From contig NC_085138.1 in the NCBI RefSeq assembly GCF_035046485.1, positions 343,368,263-343,432,262 of the forward strand: DNA of 64,000 nt. The letters are read 5' to 3'. Shown here piece after piece: positions 53,691-64,000 of this stretch (position 1 is the first letter of the stretch; each line of letters opens with the position of its first letter). A program made the translations under genes and the position numbers. The notes below the pieces were generated by a model. It was not told the origin of the DNA, did not search any database, and saw only the letters and a list, made by a program, of their open reading frames with translations. The stretch is from Aedes albopictus (lineage: Eukaryota; Arthropoda; Insecta; Diptera; Culicidae).

Positions 53691-55550
53691 GACTGCTGCT
53701 AATAACAATCACACTACCTACGATTGTTGATTCGAAAAGTTGAATCTGTTGATTGTACACCACCCGCCTCCCACGTGTTCCGATACACACTCCACAAGGA
53801 TAGTGTCCCCGTTTTTTTTTCTCGGTTTTTCTTCCCTTACTCAGCCCGGATCGTCCGTGACCGTCAGCTGGAACCACCGGAGAACGAAATTAAATTATTT
53901 GAACCATAATCAACGAGCTGATACTAATCGAATCACAGGCAGAGACGCACTCACAAAACCACCCCCTGCTGAACTTGGCTTACGCCGGGGCGCCAGGGCC
54001 ACAGGACAACACGATGACGACGGTAACGACGTTTGGGAATTTGAAACCGCAGACACACGAGACGGAGAGTTCGTCCGCGCGCGACGTCGCCGTAATAGCC
54101 GTTGAACCGAGCGGAAATCGAATGTAAATCTTTCTACTCTACTGCACTGACTTGTTCTGGATCGGAAGGACCCGCAGTTCGAACGAATCGTAATCTCAAT
54201 TCTACGCGCGTTTACCCAGAACTTCCTGAACACACGGTAGTGGCCTGTGAACCGCACGCAAAGCTGTCGACAGCTGTGGTGTTTGCCTTTTTGCCGCCTG
54301 GATGATTCTGAACGCACACAACTCGGCGCGGCTTGTGCTAACCGACCTCCCCGAGCAGAGCAGGACTTGGTCGTCGGATGTGGTCCTGGCCTTGGGAGCT
54401 TCGGGAATTCCTGACTCCCACTTGGTTGCTCCCGCTCTCTCTCGCTCCAGCACCGTTCTATGCACCTTTGGTCGGGTGTCCGCGGGCGCGGCCGGCAACA
54501 AGCAGGACACTTCCAATCGGGTGTTCAAAAGGCCGTCGCACACAGCAAGACGGAGTTTTCGGGCAAGACCTATGGCTACACGGCAGAACCGGGGAATTCA
54601 CACTCCGCTTGGCACCGAGGCACGATAAGTACAGAAACACATGTACCGATGTGCAGTCATCCGCAGTCGAAAAGGGAACTATTCATCTGTGCTTTTTGTT
54701 TTGATTTGACTTGAGAGTTGCTGCGGTTCTTGTTGTTGTTGTTGTTGTTCTTCGGGGAACGCGCAGCGCTGGCCAGGAGAGGTGAGGATTCCTTTCGGGA
54801 TACCCCTCCTCCCATCCCGCGACCTGGCCTGCTATGTACACAGCCTGCTGAGGTGTACGTGTGTATGCATCATCATCATCAGTCATGGCATGCTGCGCAA
54901 CTGATCGAAAAATATTACGCGCTGCATACCTCCGGTTGGAGTTCGGAACAGGACCGGTTGCTCCCATCTAGGTAGGGTATGTACCAACCTCAGTCATCAT
55001 CATCATCATCACCAGCGGTAAGGATAACGAACGCACACGTGCCCGTGCCTGTGCGAGTGTGCGTATTACAGGAAACCAGAGACACCCACTCATCCACCCA
55101 TCCCGCGAAGCCACCCCGGCAAGGATTACACGCCACCCCACCACCTAATAGGTAGTGGTGGTGCCATCTCGCTCGCTCCGAACCAGCAACCACGTGCTCG
55201 GCTGTATTGGTGCTTGCTGCCTGACAAAGTGGGGTCCGACTTGCACCATTCTTTCATCGCCTACTTAGTACGCTGCGGACAAGCAAGCAGTTGGATCCAG
55301 TCAGTGTGGTGCATTTTACGAGAGGTGGTCTCACTTTTGGTCCGGCGCTGAGAAGGATCTTGATGCAGGTGGAGTTGCAGTTTGCAGCGGAGCAGGCTTT
55401 TGTGAAACATGCGGCGGCGGAGGAAATAAAGCAGCATTCGTTGTTGGTTTTGTGCAATATTGCCGACGGAGTTTTACATGGGAACTGTGATACAATTAGT
55501 GTTACATTGATAAGATAATAAATTATACGATTACGAAGTTGTAGTCATGC
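53691..55550. other. GC-rich, probably unique upstream or regulatory DNA
   Basis: GC content is well above the rest of the window to about 55500. Triplet runs TTG (54733-54750), ATC (54867-54880) and ATC (54997-55012) occur. ORFs of up to 135 codons exist in several frames on both strands, Arg/Ser/Pro-rich, as expected of GC-rich non-coding DNA. None has a recognisable domain. Confidence 0.45.
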
Positions 55551-56625
55551 GTAGCATCTGATGTCTCAATATATCACAAAATTGTGTGTGGTTTAAAATC
55601 ATGTGTTGTAATACTCCATAGTTTGTTGTTTGTTTTATGTCGCAAAGTGGAAATTTCATCCCCTCTATGTAGAGAACCCACCAATTTCTAAGTTAATGCA
55701 AAAAATAAATAATTCATCCTTTTGTGTCAAATAGGTAATGTGCGAATTCTGAAACGGCTGTGCTAATTATTACTTTGGGACGTTGAAAATGCTGAACAAG
55801 TATTGAATCGCCGGGAGTGAAGTATTGATGATCAAAACTTAGTACTCGCTTGATTACTCAAAGCGATAAAAGATCTAGGACATGTGATCAACAGTAAATT
55901 TGAAAAATTTTAAGATAAAAAGAAAAGCTTGCATTATTGATTGGATTTTTCCAGAAATTAATATGTTATTATGTGCATCATATGCCACGCGTCAGCTTTG
56001 AATAATAATTTCAGATTTTTTTAGGCCTTCCGGTTGATTTCCGGTTAGTCGAAGATCTTTTATTTATGGAAATATTTCTTGCTTGGACTTTCTTAGGCAA
56101 AAGGTGGCTTAATATTTGGGGAAGTGCTCATAGAATCTATTGCTGAAAAGCAGGTTTTGTCTTTTGTCATGCCAAGAAAAAAAGATGGTTATTTGAAAAA
56201 ATGCCGATGTCAATACAATAAATGTCAGTACAAAACCGAATATGTAACGTATGTGCATTTGTTTGACCGGTTTTATTCAATAGAGTACCAGATCTAACGC
56301 TTAGTTAGATTTTTTTGTATTCACGTGTATTTTAACTTAAATGCTAATTCTACACTTGTGACTTTGTTAGATGACAACGTGGAAAAAATCTTGAAATTCG
56401 TATTTTTCATTGTTCATTCCAAAAGTGTGTCGAAAGCTACAGTCGACTGCTATCGACTATGCAAATATGGATAGTATAGTAGTATTCAGGAAAGTAGCAG
56501 CATGAGCTGATTTCAATACTAACTAACGTCTGACTCATCCGACAGATGTTCGATCTGCAAAAAAAATAATAACCTCGTGCTTTTGAGTTGAATTCGAATT
56601 CAGGTAAGCCACTGCATCTTCGAGT
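55551..56625. other. AT-rich, nothing recognised
   Basis: No ORF or repeat of interest. Confidence 0.4.
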
Positions 56626-56700
56626 CTCATCGTAGTGTAGTGGTATCGCACCTGTCTAGTGAGTAGGAGTCGTCAGTTGAGCCTCGCCGAGAGGACGAGT
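56626..56700 (+). other. tRNA-like pseudogene or SINE head
   Basis: A perfect box A TAGTGTAGTGG (56633-56643) and a poor box B AGTTGAGCCTC (about 56674-56684) at tRNA spacing. TCTC (about 56625) can pair with GAGA near 56690 as part of an acceptor stem. Too degraded for a functional tRNA. Confidence 0.5.
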
Positions 56701-56819
56701 AAGTTTTTCGCAAATTTCACCTAAATTTGTTCATTACTCAGTCACGCCTTCTCTAAGCATATCTCTTTCCCATTAGAACTAATCTCTTAACGCTGTCTGA
56801 AACTCTTCTATAGATTCAT

Positions 56820-56945
56820 CCCAGGGTGGGATTCCACTCAGAACTCTTTCAGGGATTTGTTCAAATATTCTTCTCTAGGGATTCTTTCAAAGATTGCTTC
56901 CGGGATTGTTTGAGAGATTCCTCTCAAGATTCTCCACTGGGCCAC
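56820..56945. repeat. degenerate GGAATTCC-family repeat, block G
   Basis: A short patch of GGGATTCTTTC, GATTGCTTCCGGGATT units. Confidence 0.5.
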
Positions 56946-58605
56946 TGGGTGATATATTGTTGTCAGTTGTCGAATGTTAGTAATATTCAGTCTGTAGAGG
57001 CCGCAAGGTCAAAGAGGGTGTAATTCTCTTATTTTATTTTTATTTTTTATCAAATGATTATGATCATGAAATTGGGACTTATGTCGCTTTCTTTTTTGAT
57101 TCAGTTCCAACCTGGGTGGGAACTGGATCAGATCACAGTTGCAACATCAACCAGACTCAGGTTCGCTTGTACTTAAATTTGTTTGACGTTTGTTTGTTTC
57201 AAGGATCGGTATATTCGCCTCACTCCATTCATATTCACTCGTCTTTGCTGAAGCGAATCGAGAAAGATGCAGCAAACGGATCGTTGTGATCAAACACGCA
57301 ACCTCATCACCAGTGGGAAGCGATGAGCCAGCTGCTTGACATGAAGATTCGTTGCCATTCGTCGCAGTTTGGATCGCAAGCGAATGAATGAATGGCGAAT
57401 GGTGAAGAATGCTGGTGAGCGATCGAAGCGGCTATTATCATAAGTAGAAGAGAATTTCTGCATGTAATGCATACATTTTTACTGTATTGTTGTTGAAATG
57501 CTAGATTAGCAAAGAAAATAATTCGAAAACATCAAAAATTCGTATGCACAATATCAATCGCATCACTCACGAATCGCATTCGCTTCCGATGCGAATGTTG
57601 ACGAATGAATAATTTCCAAGTGTGGCTTCCCACCGTTCGCCGGAGTTTGCTGTCGTCGCTGACAAGCATACACACGAACTAAAGCGACAACCGTTCGCTG
57701 CTGACTGTCTTCGAATGTGGAAGAAGATAAAAAGTGGAAATCAGGAACCCTGGTTTGTTTACACATTTTTTACCGATCCAGTTCCAACCCAGGTTCAAAA
57801 ACGATTTCGACCAAGGTAATTAAAAGGAAGGTAATCCAATATGCTAAACCAAACAATCTCCGCCATATTGAAATTTGAAACGACAGCTGGCAAGTTTGTT
57901 TTGATTTGGAAGTTTATCAATAATAGCACGCCATGACCTTGGTCATGACCCAAAAGTTGTCACTTGTGGTTGTATGTGCTAGTGAGCTAATATGGTGATT
58001 TCAACCAACGAGCTTATGTCCTAATTGCTACCATCCAAATAATGCAATAACCCCAACGATATGATCTAAACTAGAACAATATTACCCGTACCGTAAGAAA
58101 CACATTTAAAATCCTGCGGAGTAATCTTCCCAACTGTCTGTAACGCATGAGACCTCCGGGTAAAATTCCCATTTCAAAACATTAAAAGCTGCCGAAGGTA
58201 CACCACCACTACTCCTTTTCTCGAAATACTGATCTAATAATTCAGTTTTCCTTCAATCTTTAGTCAGTAAAGATTCGGCATGCGTATGAATAAAATTATG
58301 TGCATGGCGCATCTAAATAAGTTGATTTGTTAATAATAAATTACCTTGAAATTCTATAACAAGCAGCCGCTCTGCCACTGCGGATTTTTTTTTTTTTTTC
58401 ACTTGTGTGGAAGTAAACAACAACCCCTAGCAACCCAAGCAACCTCACTGAAACCGATAGAGTACATCGTAAACAAACTCGCCAGCAGTTAACTCCACCA
58501 CCCCCGCCATAAACCTCTCCCCGCATCTACTGACTGCTTATATGCCAGTACCTTCCATTAAAATTACCTTGCTCCAGAGAGATTTAGTAGTTTCAGATAA
58601 TTACC
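56946..58605. other. mixed sequence with GCGAATG-rich stretch
   Basis: 57240-57620 is rich in GAATG / CATTC and GCGAAT words in both orientations, suggesting a decayed fold-back, and CAGTTCCAACC appears at about 57105 and 57779. The boundaries are unclear. 57850-58600 shows nothing recognisable except a T15 run near 58386. Confidence 0.4.
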
Positions 58606-58613
58606 ATCCATAC

Positions 58614-61409
58614 TAGGGTGTCCCAAAATTGCACATGTTCAAAAAGCTTGGGGGCTCACCCTGCAAATGATAGCTAAGGGTGTTAGAAACAAAGTTTTGT
58701 ATGACGGCAACTTTCAGAAATGGCGTTGAGAGGTCGCCCCGGCAGATTTTTGAAAAATGGCAATTTTTCGTAATAAATGTCATACAAATATTTTTTACCA
58801 TACAAAAATTGGCAATACCCACCATTTTTATATTTTTTAACAGCTTTATATAGATCCAAACTACTTGGGAAAAATAATCTACTACATGTTTTGCGGATAA
58901 CTTTTTGATACTGAATTTTTGAATTTACTGAAAATTGTCATTTTTTGATATACTATGGATTTTACCCATCATAAAAAGTATCTCAACCTAATGCTAATTT
59001 TAAACAATTTCCATAGAAAGATAGAAAATTTTATCGGAAAAAACTTTGCCGAAGACAGCATGGCGTTTTTTCTATCCGTTTTGAAGTTATTCACGATTTA
59101 TTTTTTGGTGAAATTTGAATTTCTATGGGTATTTTTCTAAAAATGTCACATAAGAACTGCCCAAAAACACATACAAAGTAAAAACATAATATATGCTCAA
59201 CAAGTTTTTGTCTTGAATGTGTGTAGGAATTCTGGTGACATCATTATTTGGTTTTAAGGTTTTGTTGTTCAATCTCTTCATACAGAAATTAACTAGTAAA
59301 GAATTCTAAAAAAGCTAGCTCTCTCGACAAGTTTCGTACTGCCTATTGATTTTTTGAAGATATTCTCCACAAATTGTTGAGCCATATTTTCGCGTTTATT
59401 ATACATTCCTGTCGATTTTCTCAATTATTTCTCCCTATGAAGACGTATAAGTCCTGGTTCAGCAAAACAGAACAAAAAACAGTGGCAAAGTGAAAAAGGC
59501 GAATCCGTTGAACCATCCCATATTCAAATCGCGGTTACAAACACCTTTCATAAAAATACCAATTTTTAGACGGTAAGTTCCAATTCAAGATATTCTCAAA
59601 AGCTGAGAATGTTTTTTTTTTTGACATTTACCTACTGACTTGAACTATCTTATCAACACCGAAAATAAGGTACACCGAGGCAACTTTAAACGGGTGGGAT
59701 GAGATGAACCAGTGAGTTAACGTAATGTTATCCAAGGTTAGAACAATTTGATCACCATAACACATACACGGCATACAAGAAGACAAGGCAGGCTATTAAT
59801 GGTAAATAACAGTAATGGACGTAAACATGTGACGTCATTTTTTATCGTCCTATATGTTGATCAAATTGATGGGGATTACTAGATCGTTTTATTCATGCCT
59901 TTGAACGTTTTGAACAACATCATTGAAAAAACAGAAACGGCATGTTTCGCGGAATGTATCATTTTTTAATATACAAAGTATGCCGTGCGTTTAAATATGT
60001 AGTATGCTCGTAAAAGCCGTTGCTGTCAGTACATAACTGTTAAAAATGCCATGGCCTACTGAGGCATCTCAATATAGTACCTAATGAAAAAGTTTCTCAC
60101 TAGTAGATACCTTTAACCCTCTAATACCCAAATTTTTTATTTCGATCTAATTATCATTTTTCGTCATCTAAAATCGATTTAAACATGTTTTGGAAGATGA
60201 TTCTTTTCAATTCTCGATTTCGTGAATTTCAGTTTTTGATTTTTCTAATTTTTATTTTTGAACATCCCCACGCTTTTATATTTTTCCTGGAAGCTAATTT
60301 GGTGAACTGATTTTTTGAGATGAAAACATTTTGAGATTTTATGATTATTGTTGAAATATTATTATTTTAATTTTTTTTTCACAGAAAATTTTATTTTCCG
60401 TGTAATTTTAAGGAAAATAATTTTAGAGTGTATTCGATTCCCTTAAACTATTGAACAAGGATAGAATGATTTGGGAAAATTTTAAAATTTGTTAATTGTA
60501 GCGATTCAATACAAAATAAACAATGACTTCTAAAAGGTGACTAAAACATCAATTTTTCAATGATTTTTAAAAAATTTTAATACGCTTTAAAATACACCAA
60601 AAACCATTTTGAGATTTCCAGAACAGTCCTAAATATCAGCCAAAAATATAAAAAAAAAAGATTTTCCACGAAACAAAAATTACAAAAATGCTCAAACTAT
60701 ACCCCGTCTAAAGGCGGGATTGGGTATTAGAGGGTTATTATCATAGAAAATGGAATTGTAAACGGAAGCAAAAATTCAATAAATGATGTCACCAGAATTC
60801 CTAAACACATCCATGACAAAAACTTGTTGAGCACACATGGTTTTTTACTTTGTATATGTTTTTGGATAGTTCTTATGTGACATTTTTAGAAAAATGCCTT
60901 AAAATTCAAATTTCACCGAAAAGTAAATCGTGAATAACTTTAAAACGGAAAGAAAAAACGCCATGTTAACTTCGGCAAAGTTTTTCCTTATAAAATTTCC
61001 TATCTTTCTATGGAAATTGTTTATAATTAGCATTAGGTTAAGATACTTTTTATGATGGGTAAAATCCATAGTATGTTAAAGAAAAACAAATTACAGTAGC
61101 TTCAAAAATTCAGTATCAAAAAGTTATCTGCATAACATGTATTAAATTATTTTTCCCAAGTAGTTTGGATCTGTATAAAGCTGTAAAAAATATGAAAATG
61201 GTGGGTATTGCCAATTTTTGTACGGTAAAAATATTTGTATGATATTTATTACGAAAAATTGTCATTTTTCAAAAATCTCGCCGGGGCGACCTCTAAACGT
61301 CATTTCTGAAAGTTGCCGTCATACAAAAGTTTGTTTCTTACACCCTTAGCTATCATTTGCAGGGTGAGCCCCAATGCTTTTTAAACATGTGCAATTTTGG
61401 GACAACCTA
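58614..61409. mobile_element. long-TIR hAT-like element, copy 2
   Basis: The ends TAGGGTGTCCCAAAATTGCA and inverted TAGGTTGTCCCAAAATTGCA. A perfect 8-bp target duplication ATCCATAC (58606-58613, 61410-61417). The arms are about 630 bp each (58614-59250, 60775-61409); the inner edge reads GGAATTCTGGTGACATCATT against its complement. The interior of about 1.5 kb has no transposase and carries a nested MITE. 8-bp duplications fit hAT; arms of this length are unusual for that group. Confidence 0.88.
60116..60735. mobile_element. nested MITE, ACCCTCTAATACCCAA termini
   Basis: The perfect terminal repeat ACCCTCTAATACCCAA at both ends, flanked by TA (60114-60115, 60736-60737). 620 bp, very AT-rich and non-coding, inside the long-TIR element. 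Confidence 0.85.
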
Positions 61410-61431
61410 ATCCATACACAGTTTCATCCAT

Positions 61432-61715
61432 ACGGGGGTCTCTAGTTAGCCTGGTGGTTAAAGCTATGGATCGCCAATTCGGAGACGGCGGGTTCGATTC
61501 GCGTTCCGGTCGCCGAACATTTTCTCGACACCCTGGGCATAGTGTTTCATTGTGCTTGCCACATAATGTACAAATTCATGCAATGGCAGGCAAAAAAAAG
61601 TCCTTCAATTAGTAAACGTTCATAAAAAAAACTGGAATTGCTCAAAGAACACTAAGATGAAGAGAATCAGGCCAAGTTCCAGTGGGAATGTAGAGCCATA
61701 CAGAAGAAGAAGAAG
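61432..61715 (+). mobile_element. tRNA-derived SINE, Feilai-like
   Basis: A box-A-like TAGCCTGGTGG (61447-61457) and box B GGTTCGATTCG (61491-61501) form a tRNA-related head. A tRNA-unrelated body follows, then the tail module CACTAAG, CAGGCCAAGTTCCAGTGGGA and an AGA-triplet run (about 61702-61715). Tandem-triplet 3' ends are the hallmark of the Aedes SINE Feilai; the name is inferred from architecture. The short ORF 61397-61612 is a shadow. Confidence 0.75.
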
Positions 61716-61717
61716 AC

Positions 61718-62162
61718 ACAGTTACGGATCACTTTGATATCTTGCTCAAAACATATACTTCGGCACGAAATTCATTTTTGTGATAATACATGTTTTCTGA
61801 GATAAAAGATGATTTACAAGAGTTTTCAGATAAATGTATTATAATGTAACGGTAGTCTTCTCATAACTACCAGAGAGTAGCTGAATTCTATAAGAAACAT
61901 GGGACAACTATGCTGCACATGGCAGTGCAGTGATAAGCTCTACAATTGTCGAAATCCATCGATTTTATTTTAAATATCAAAATTATATTTAAATTTATAT
62001 TTCAAATTTCGCTAGATTCTGATACACTCAAACCTTCATTTAAGTCGAATCCATTAAAGTAAAGTCCCTCTTTTTAAGTAACGCAACTTAAATGGAATTT
62101 GACTGTATTCCCAGCAAACCAAATGTAAATATGCTACGGTTTCGAAAACATCTGTTCTTTGA
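61718..62162. other. AT-rich, nothing recognised
   Basis: No feature seen between the SINE and the satellite. Confidence 0.4.
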
Positions 62163-64000
62163 AAAAGTCATTAGGCTGGATAGGCCGAATAGGGACCTTT
62201 TCGGCCCAGTCATGAGGCTGAATACGTCATTAGGCCGAACAGGTCAATAGGCCGAGTAGGTCATTGAGCTGAATACGTCATTGGACCGCAAAAATCGTTA
62301 GACTGCAAAGGTCATTAGACTGCAAAGCGCTTTGGGCCGAAACGGTCTTTATGCTGAACAGGTCTTTATATCGAAAAGGTCTTTCGACCGAAAAGGTCTT
62401 TAGGCCGAAAAGGTCTTTAGGACGAAGAGGTCTTTAGGCCGAAAAGGTCTTTAGGCCGAAAAATTCTTTAGGCCGAAAAGGTCTTTAGGCCGAAAAGGTC
62501 TTTAGGCCGAAAAGGTCTTTAGGCCGAAAAGGTCTTTAGGCCGAAAAGGTCTTTAGGCCGAAAAGGTCTTTAGGCCGAAAAGGTCTTTAGGCCGAAAAGG
62601 TCTTTAGGCCGAAAAGGTCTTTAGGCCGAAAAGGTCTTTAGGCCGAAAAGGTCTTTAGGCCGAAAAGGTCTTTAGGCCGAAAAGGTCTTTAGGCCGAAAA
62701 GGTCTTTAGGCCGAAAAGGTCTTTAGGCCGAAAAGGTCTTTAGGCCGAAAAGGTCTTTAGGCCGAAAAGGTCTTTAGGCCGAAAAGGTCTTTAGGCCGAA
62801 AAGGTCTTTAGGCCGAAAAGGTCTTTAGGCCGAAAAGGTCTTTAGGCCGAAAAGGTCTTTAGGCCGAAAAGGTCTTTAGGCCGAAAAGGTCTTTAGGCCG
62901 AAAAGGTCTTTAGGCCGAAAAGGTCTTTAGGCCGAAAAGGTCTTTAGGCCGAAAAGGTCTTTAGGCCGAAAAGGTCTTTAGGCCGAAAAGGTCTTTAGGC
63001 CGAAAAGGTCTTTAGGCCGAAAAGGTCTTTAGGTCGAAAAGGTCTTTAGGCCGAAAAGGTCTTTAGGCCGAAAAGGTCTTTAGGCCGAAAAGGTCTTTAG
63101 GCCGAAAAGGTCTTTAGGCCGAAAAGGTCTTTAGGCCGAAAAGGTCTTTAGGCCGAAAAGGTCTTTAGGCCGAAAAGGTCTTTAGGCCGAAAAGGTCTTT
63201 AGGCCGAAAAGGTCTTTAGGCCGAAAAGGTCTTTAGGCCGAAAAGGTCTTTAGGCCGAAAAGGTCTTTAGGCCGAAAAGGTCTTTAGGCCGAAAAGGTCT
63301 TTAGGCCGAAAAGGTCTTTAGGCCGAAAAGGTCTTTAGGCCGAAAAGGTCTTTAGGCCGAAAAGGTCTTTAGGCCGAAAAGGTCTTTAGGCCGAAAAGGT
63401 CTTTAGGCCGAAAAGGTCTTTAGGCCGAAAAGGTCTTTAGGCCGAAAAGGTCTTTAGGCCGAAAAGGTCTTTAGGCCGAAAAGGTCTTTAGGCCGAAAAG
63501 GTCTTTAGGCCGAAAAGGTCTTTAGGCCGAAAAGGTCTTTAGGCCGAAAAGGTCTTTAGGCCGAAAAGGTCTTTAGGCCGAAAAGGTCTTTAGGCCGAAA
63601 AGGTCTTTAGGCCGAAAAGGTCTTTAGGCCGAAAAGGTCTTTAGGCCGAAAAGGTCTTTAGGCCGAAAAGGTCTTTAGGCCGAAAAGGTCTTTAGGCCGA
63701 AAACGTCTTTAGGTCGAAAAGGTCTTTAGACCGAAAAGGTCTTTAAACCGAAAAGGTCTTTAGGCCGAAAAGGTCTTTAGGACGAAGAGGTCTTTAGGCC
63801 GAAAAGGTCTTTAGGCCGAAAAATTCTTTAGGCCGAAAAGGTCTTTAGGCCGAAAAGGTCTTTAGGCCGAAAAGGTCTTTAGGCCGAAAAGGTCTTTAGG
63901 CCGAAAAGGTCTTTAGGCCGAAAAGGTCTTTAGGCCGAAAAGGTCTTTAGGCCGAAAACGTCTTTAGGTCGAAAAGGTCTTTAGACCGAAAAGGTCTTTA
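62163..64000 (+). repeat. 17-bp satellite AAAAGGTCTTTAGGCCG with higher-order repeats
   Basis: Over ninety 17-bp monomers continue beyond the window. The left edge (62163-62400) is diverged (CATTAGGCCGAATAGG-like) and grades into near-identical copies. Variant monomers repeat at exact multiples of 17: GACGAAGAGG at 62421 and 63781, and AAATTC at 62461 and 63821, both 1360 bp apart (80 units); AACGTC at 63702 and 63957, 255 bp apart (15 units). Confidence 0.97.

Noticed and set aside
53910..54317. 135-codon minus-strand ORF in GC-rich DNA
   Set aside because: Arg/Ser-rich, no domain, and competing ORFs in other frames of the same stretch.
62163..64000. CRISPR-like array
   Set aside because: Monomers are contiguous 17-bp tandem units without unique spacers, in eukaryotic DNA.

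Overview
The window looks like mosquito nuclear DNA, most likely Aedes-type. It is AT-rich and almost gene-free, and it is built of transposons nested in transposons, tRNA-derived SINEs with AGA/AAG-triplet tails, palindromic MITEs with TA targets, degenerate minisatellites, satellites and one 500-N assembly gap. No host gene can be called with confidence. The best host candidates are one short terminal-exon-like ORF at 17857-18111 (+) and two first-exon-like segments on the minus strand near 53.2-53.7 kb.

Layout. 1-1.8 kb: broken RTE-like LINE reverse transcriptase. 1.97-7.05 kb: degenerate 24-bp GGAATTCC-type repeat, interrupted by a transposon with GGCTGAA terminal repeats and by SINE pieces. 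7.26-10.35 kb: three long-inverted-repeat elements, the last with a near-perfect 8-bp target duplication and a tRNA-like insert. 11.3-17.04 kb: a second degenerate repeat family around a 138-153 bp satellite, of which about 13.0-16.2 kb is one inverted duplication. 17-23 kb: MITEs, a small ORF, a palindrome carrying two hammerhead-like motifs and a pogo-like nested element. 23.7-25.67 kb: LINE ORF1 (CCHC) with a 3' end and A-run but no ORF2, split by a 428-bp TAA-flanked insertion. 26.5-28.0 kb: a second roughly 150-bp satellite, invaded by a MITE and by a short hammerhead-bearing insert. 28-32.6 kb: inverted-repeat elements. 32610-33109: gap, then about 690 bp of GGAAAGGAA polypurine. 35.9-38.5 and 58.6-61.4 kb: two copies of a long-TIR element with 8-bp target duplications. 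The first is invaded by a CACTA-like element and a SINE; the second gives the empty site. 39.9-41.6 kb: another long-TIR element. 41.9-44.1 kb: minisatellites holding a hAT-like insertion. 44.6-46.3 kb: RTE-like LINE with an intact reverse transcriptase frame. 47.2-52.3 kb: nested CCCAAGTAACA-type elements with the second GGCTGAA element and the second CACTA-like copy. 53.2-55.5 kb: GC-richer, probably unique DNA. 62.2-64 kb: 17-bp satellite with higher-order structure running off the end.

How the parts relate. The clearest biology is the record of transposition. Paralogous copies inside the window supply empty target sites for several insertions, so element ends and target duplications can be read directly. 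Three unrelated loci carry the same CTGANGA / GAAA motif with all three hammerhead helices possible, as expected of Penelope-like retroelements. The one open enzyme-type frame is the RTE-like reverse transcriptase; every DNA transposon here appears non-autonomous.
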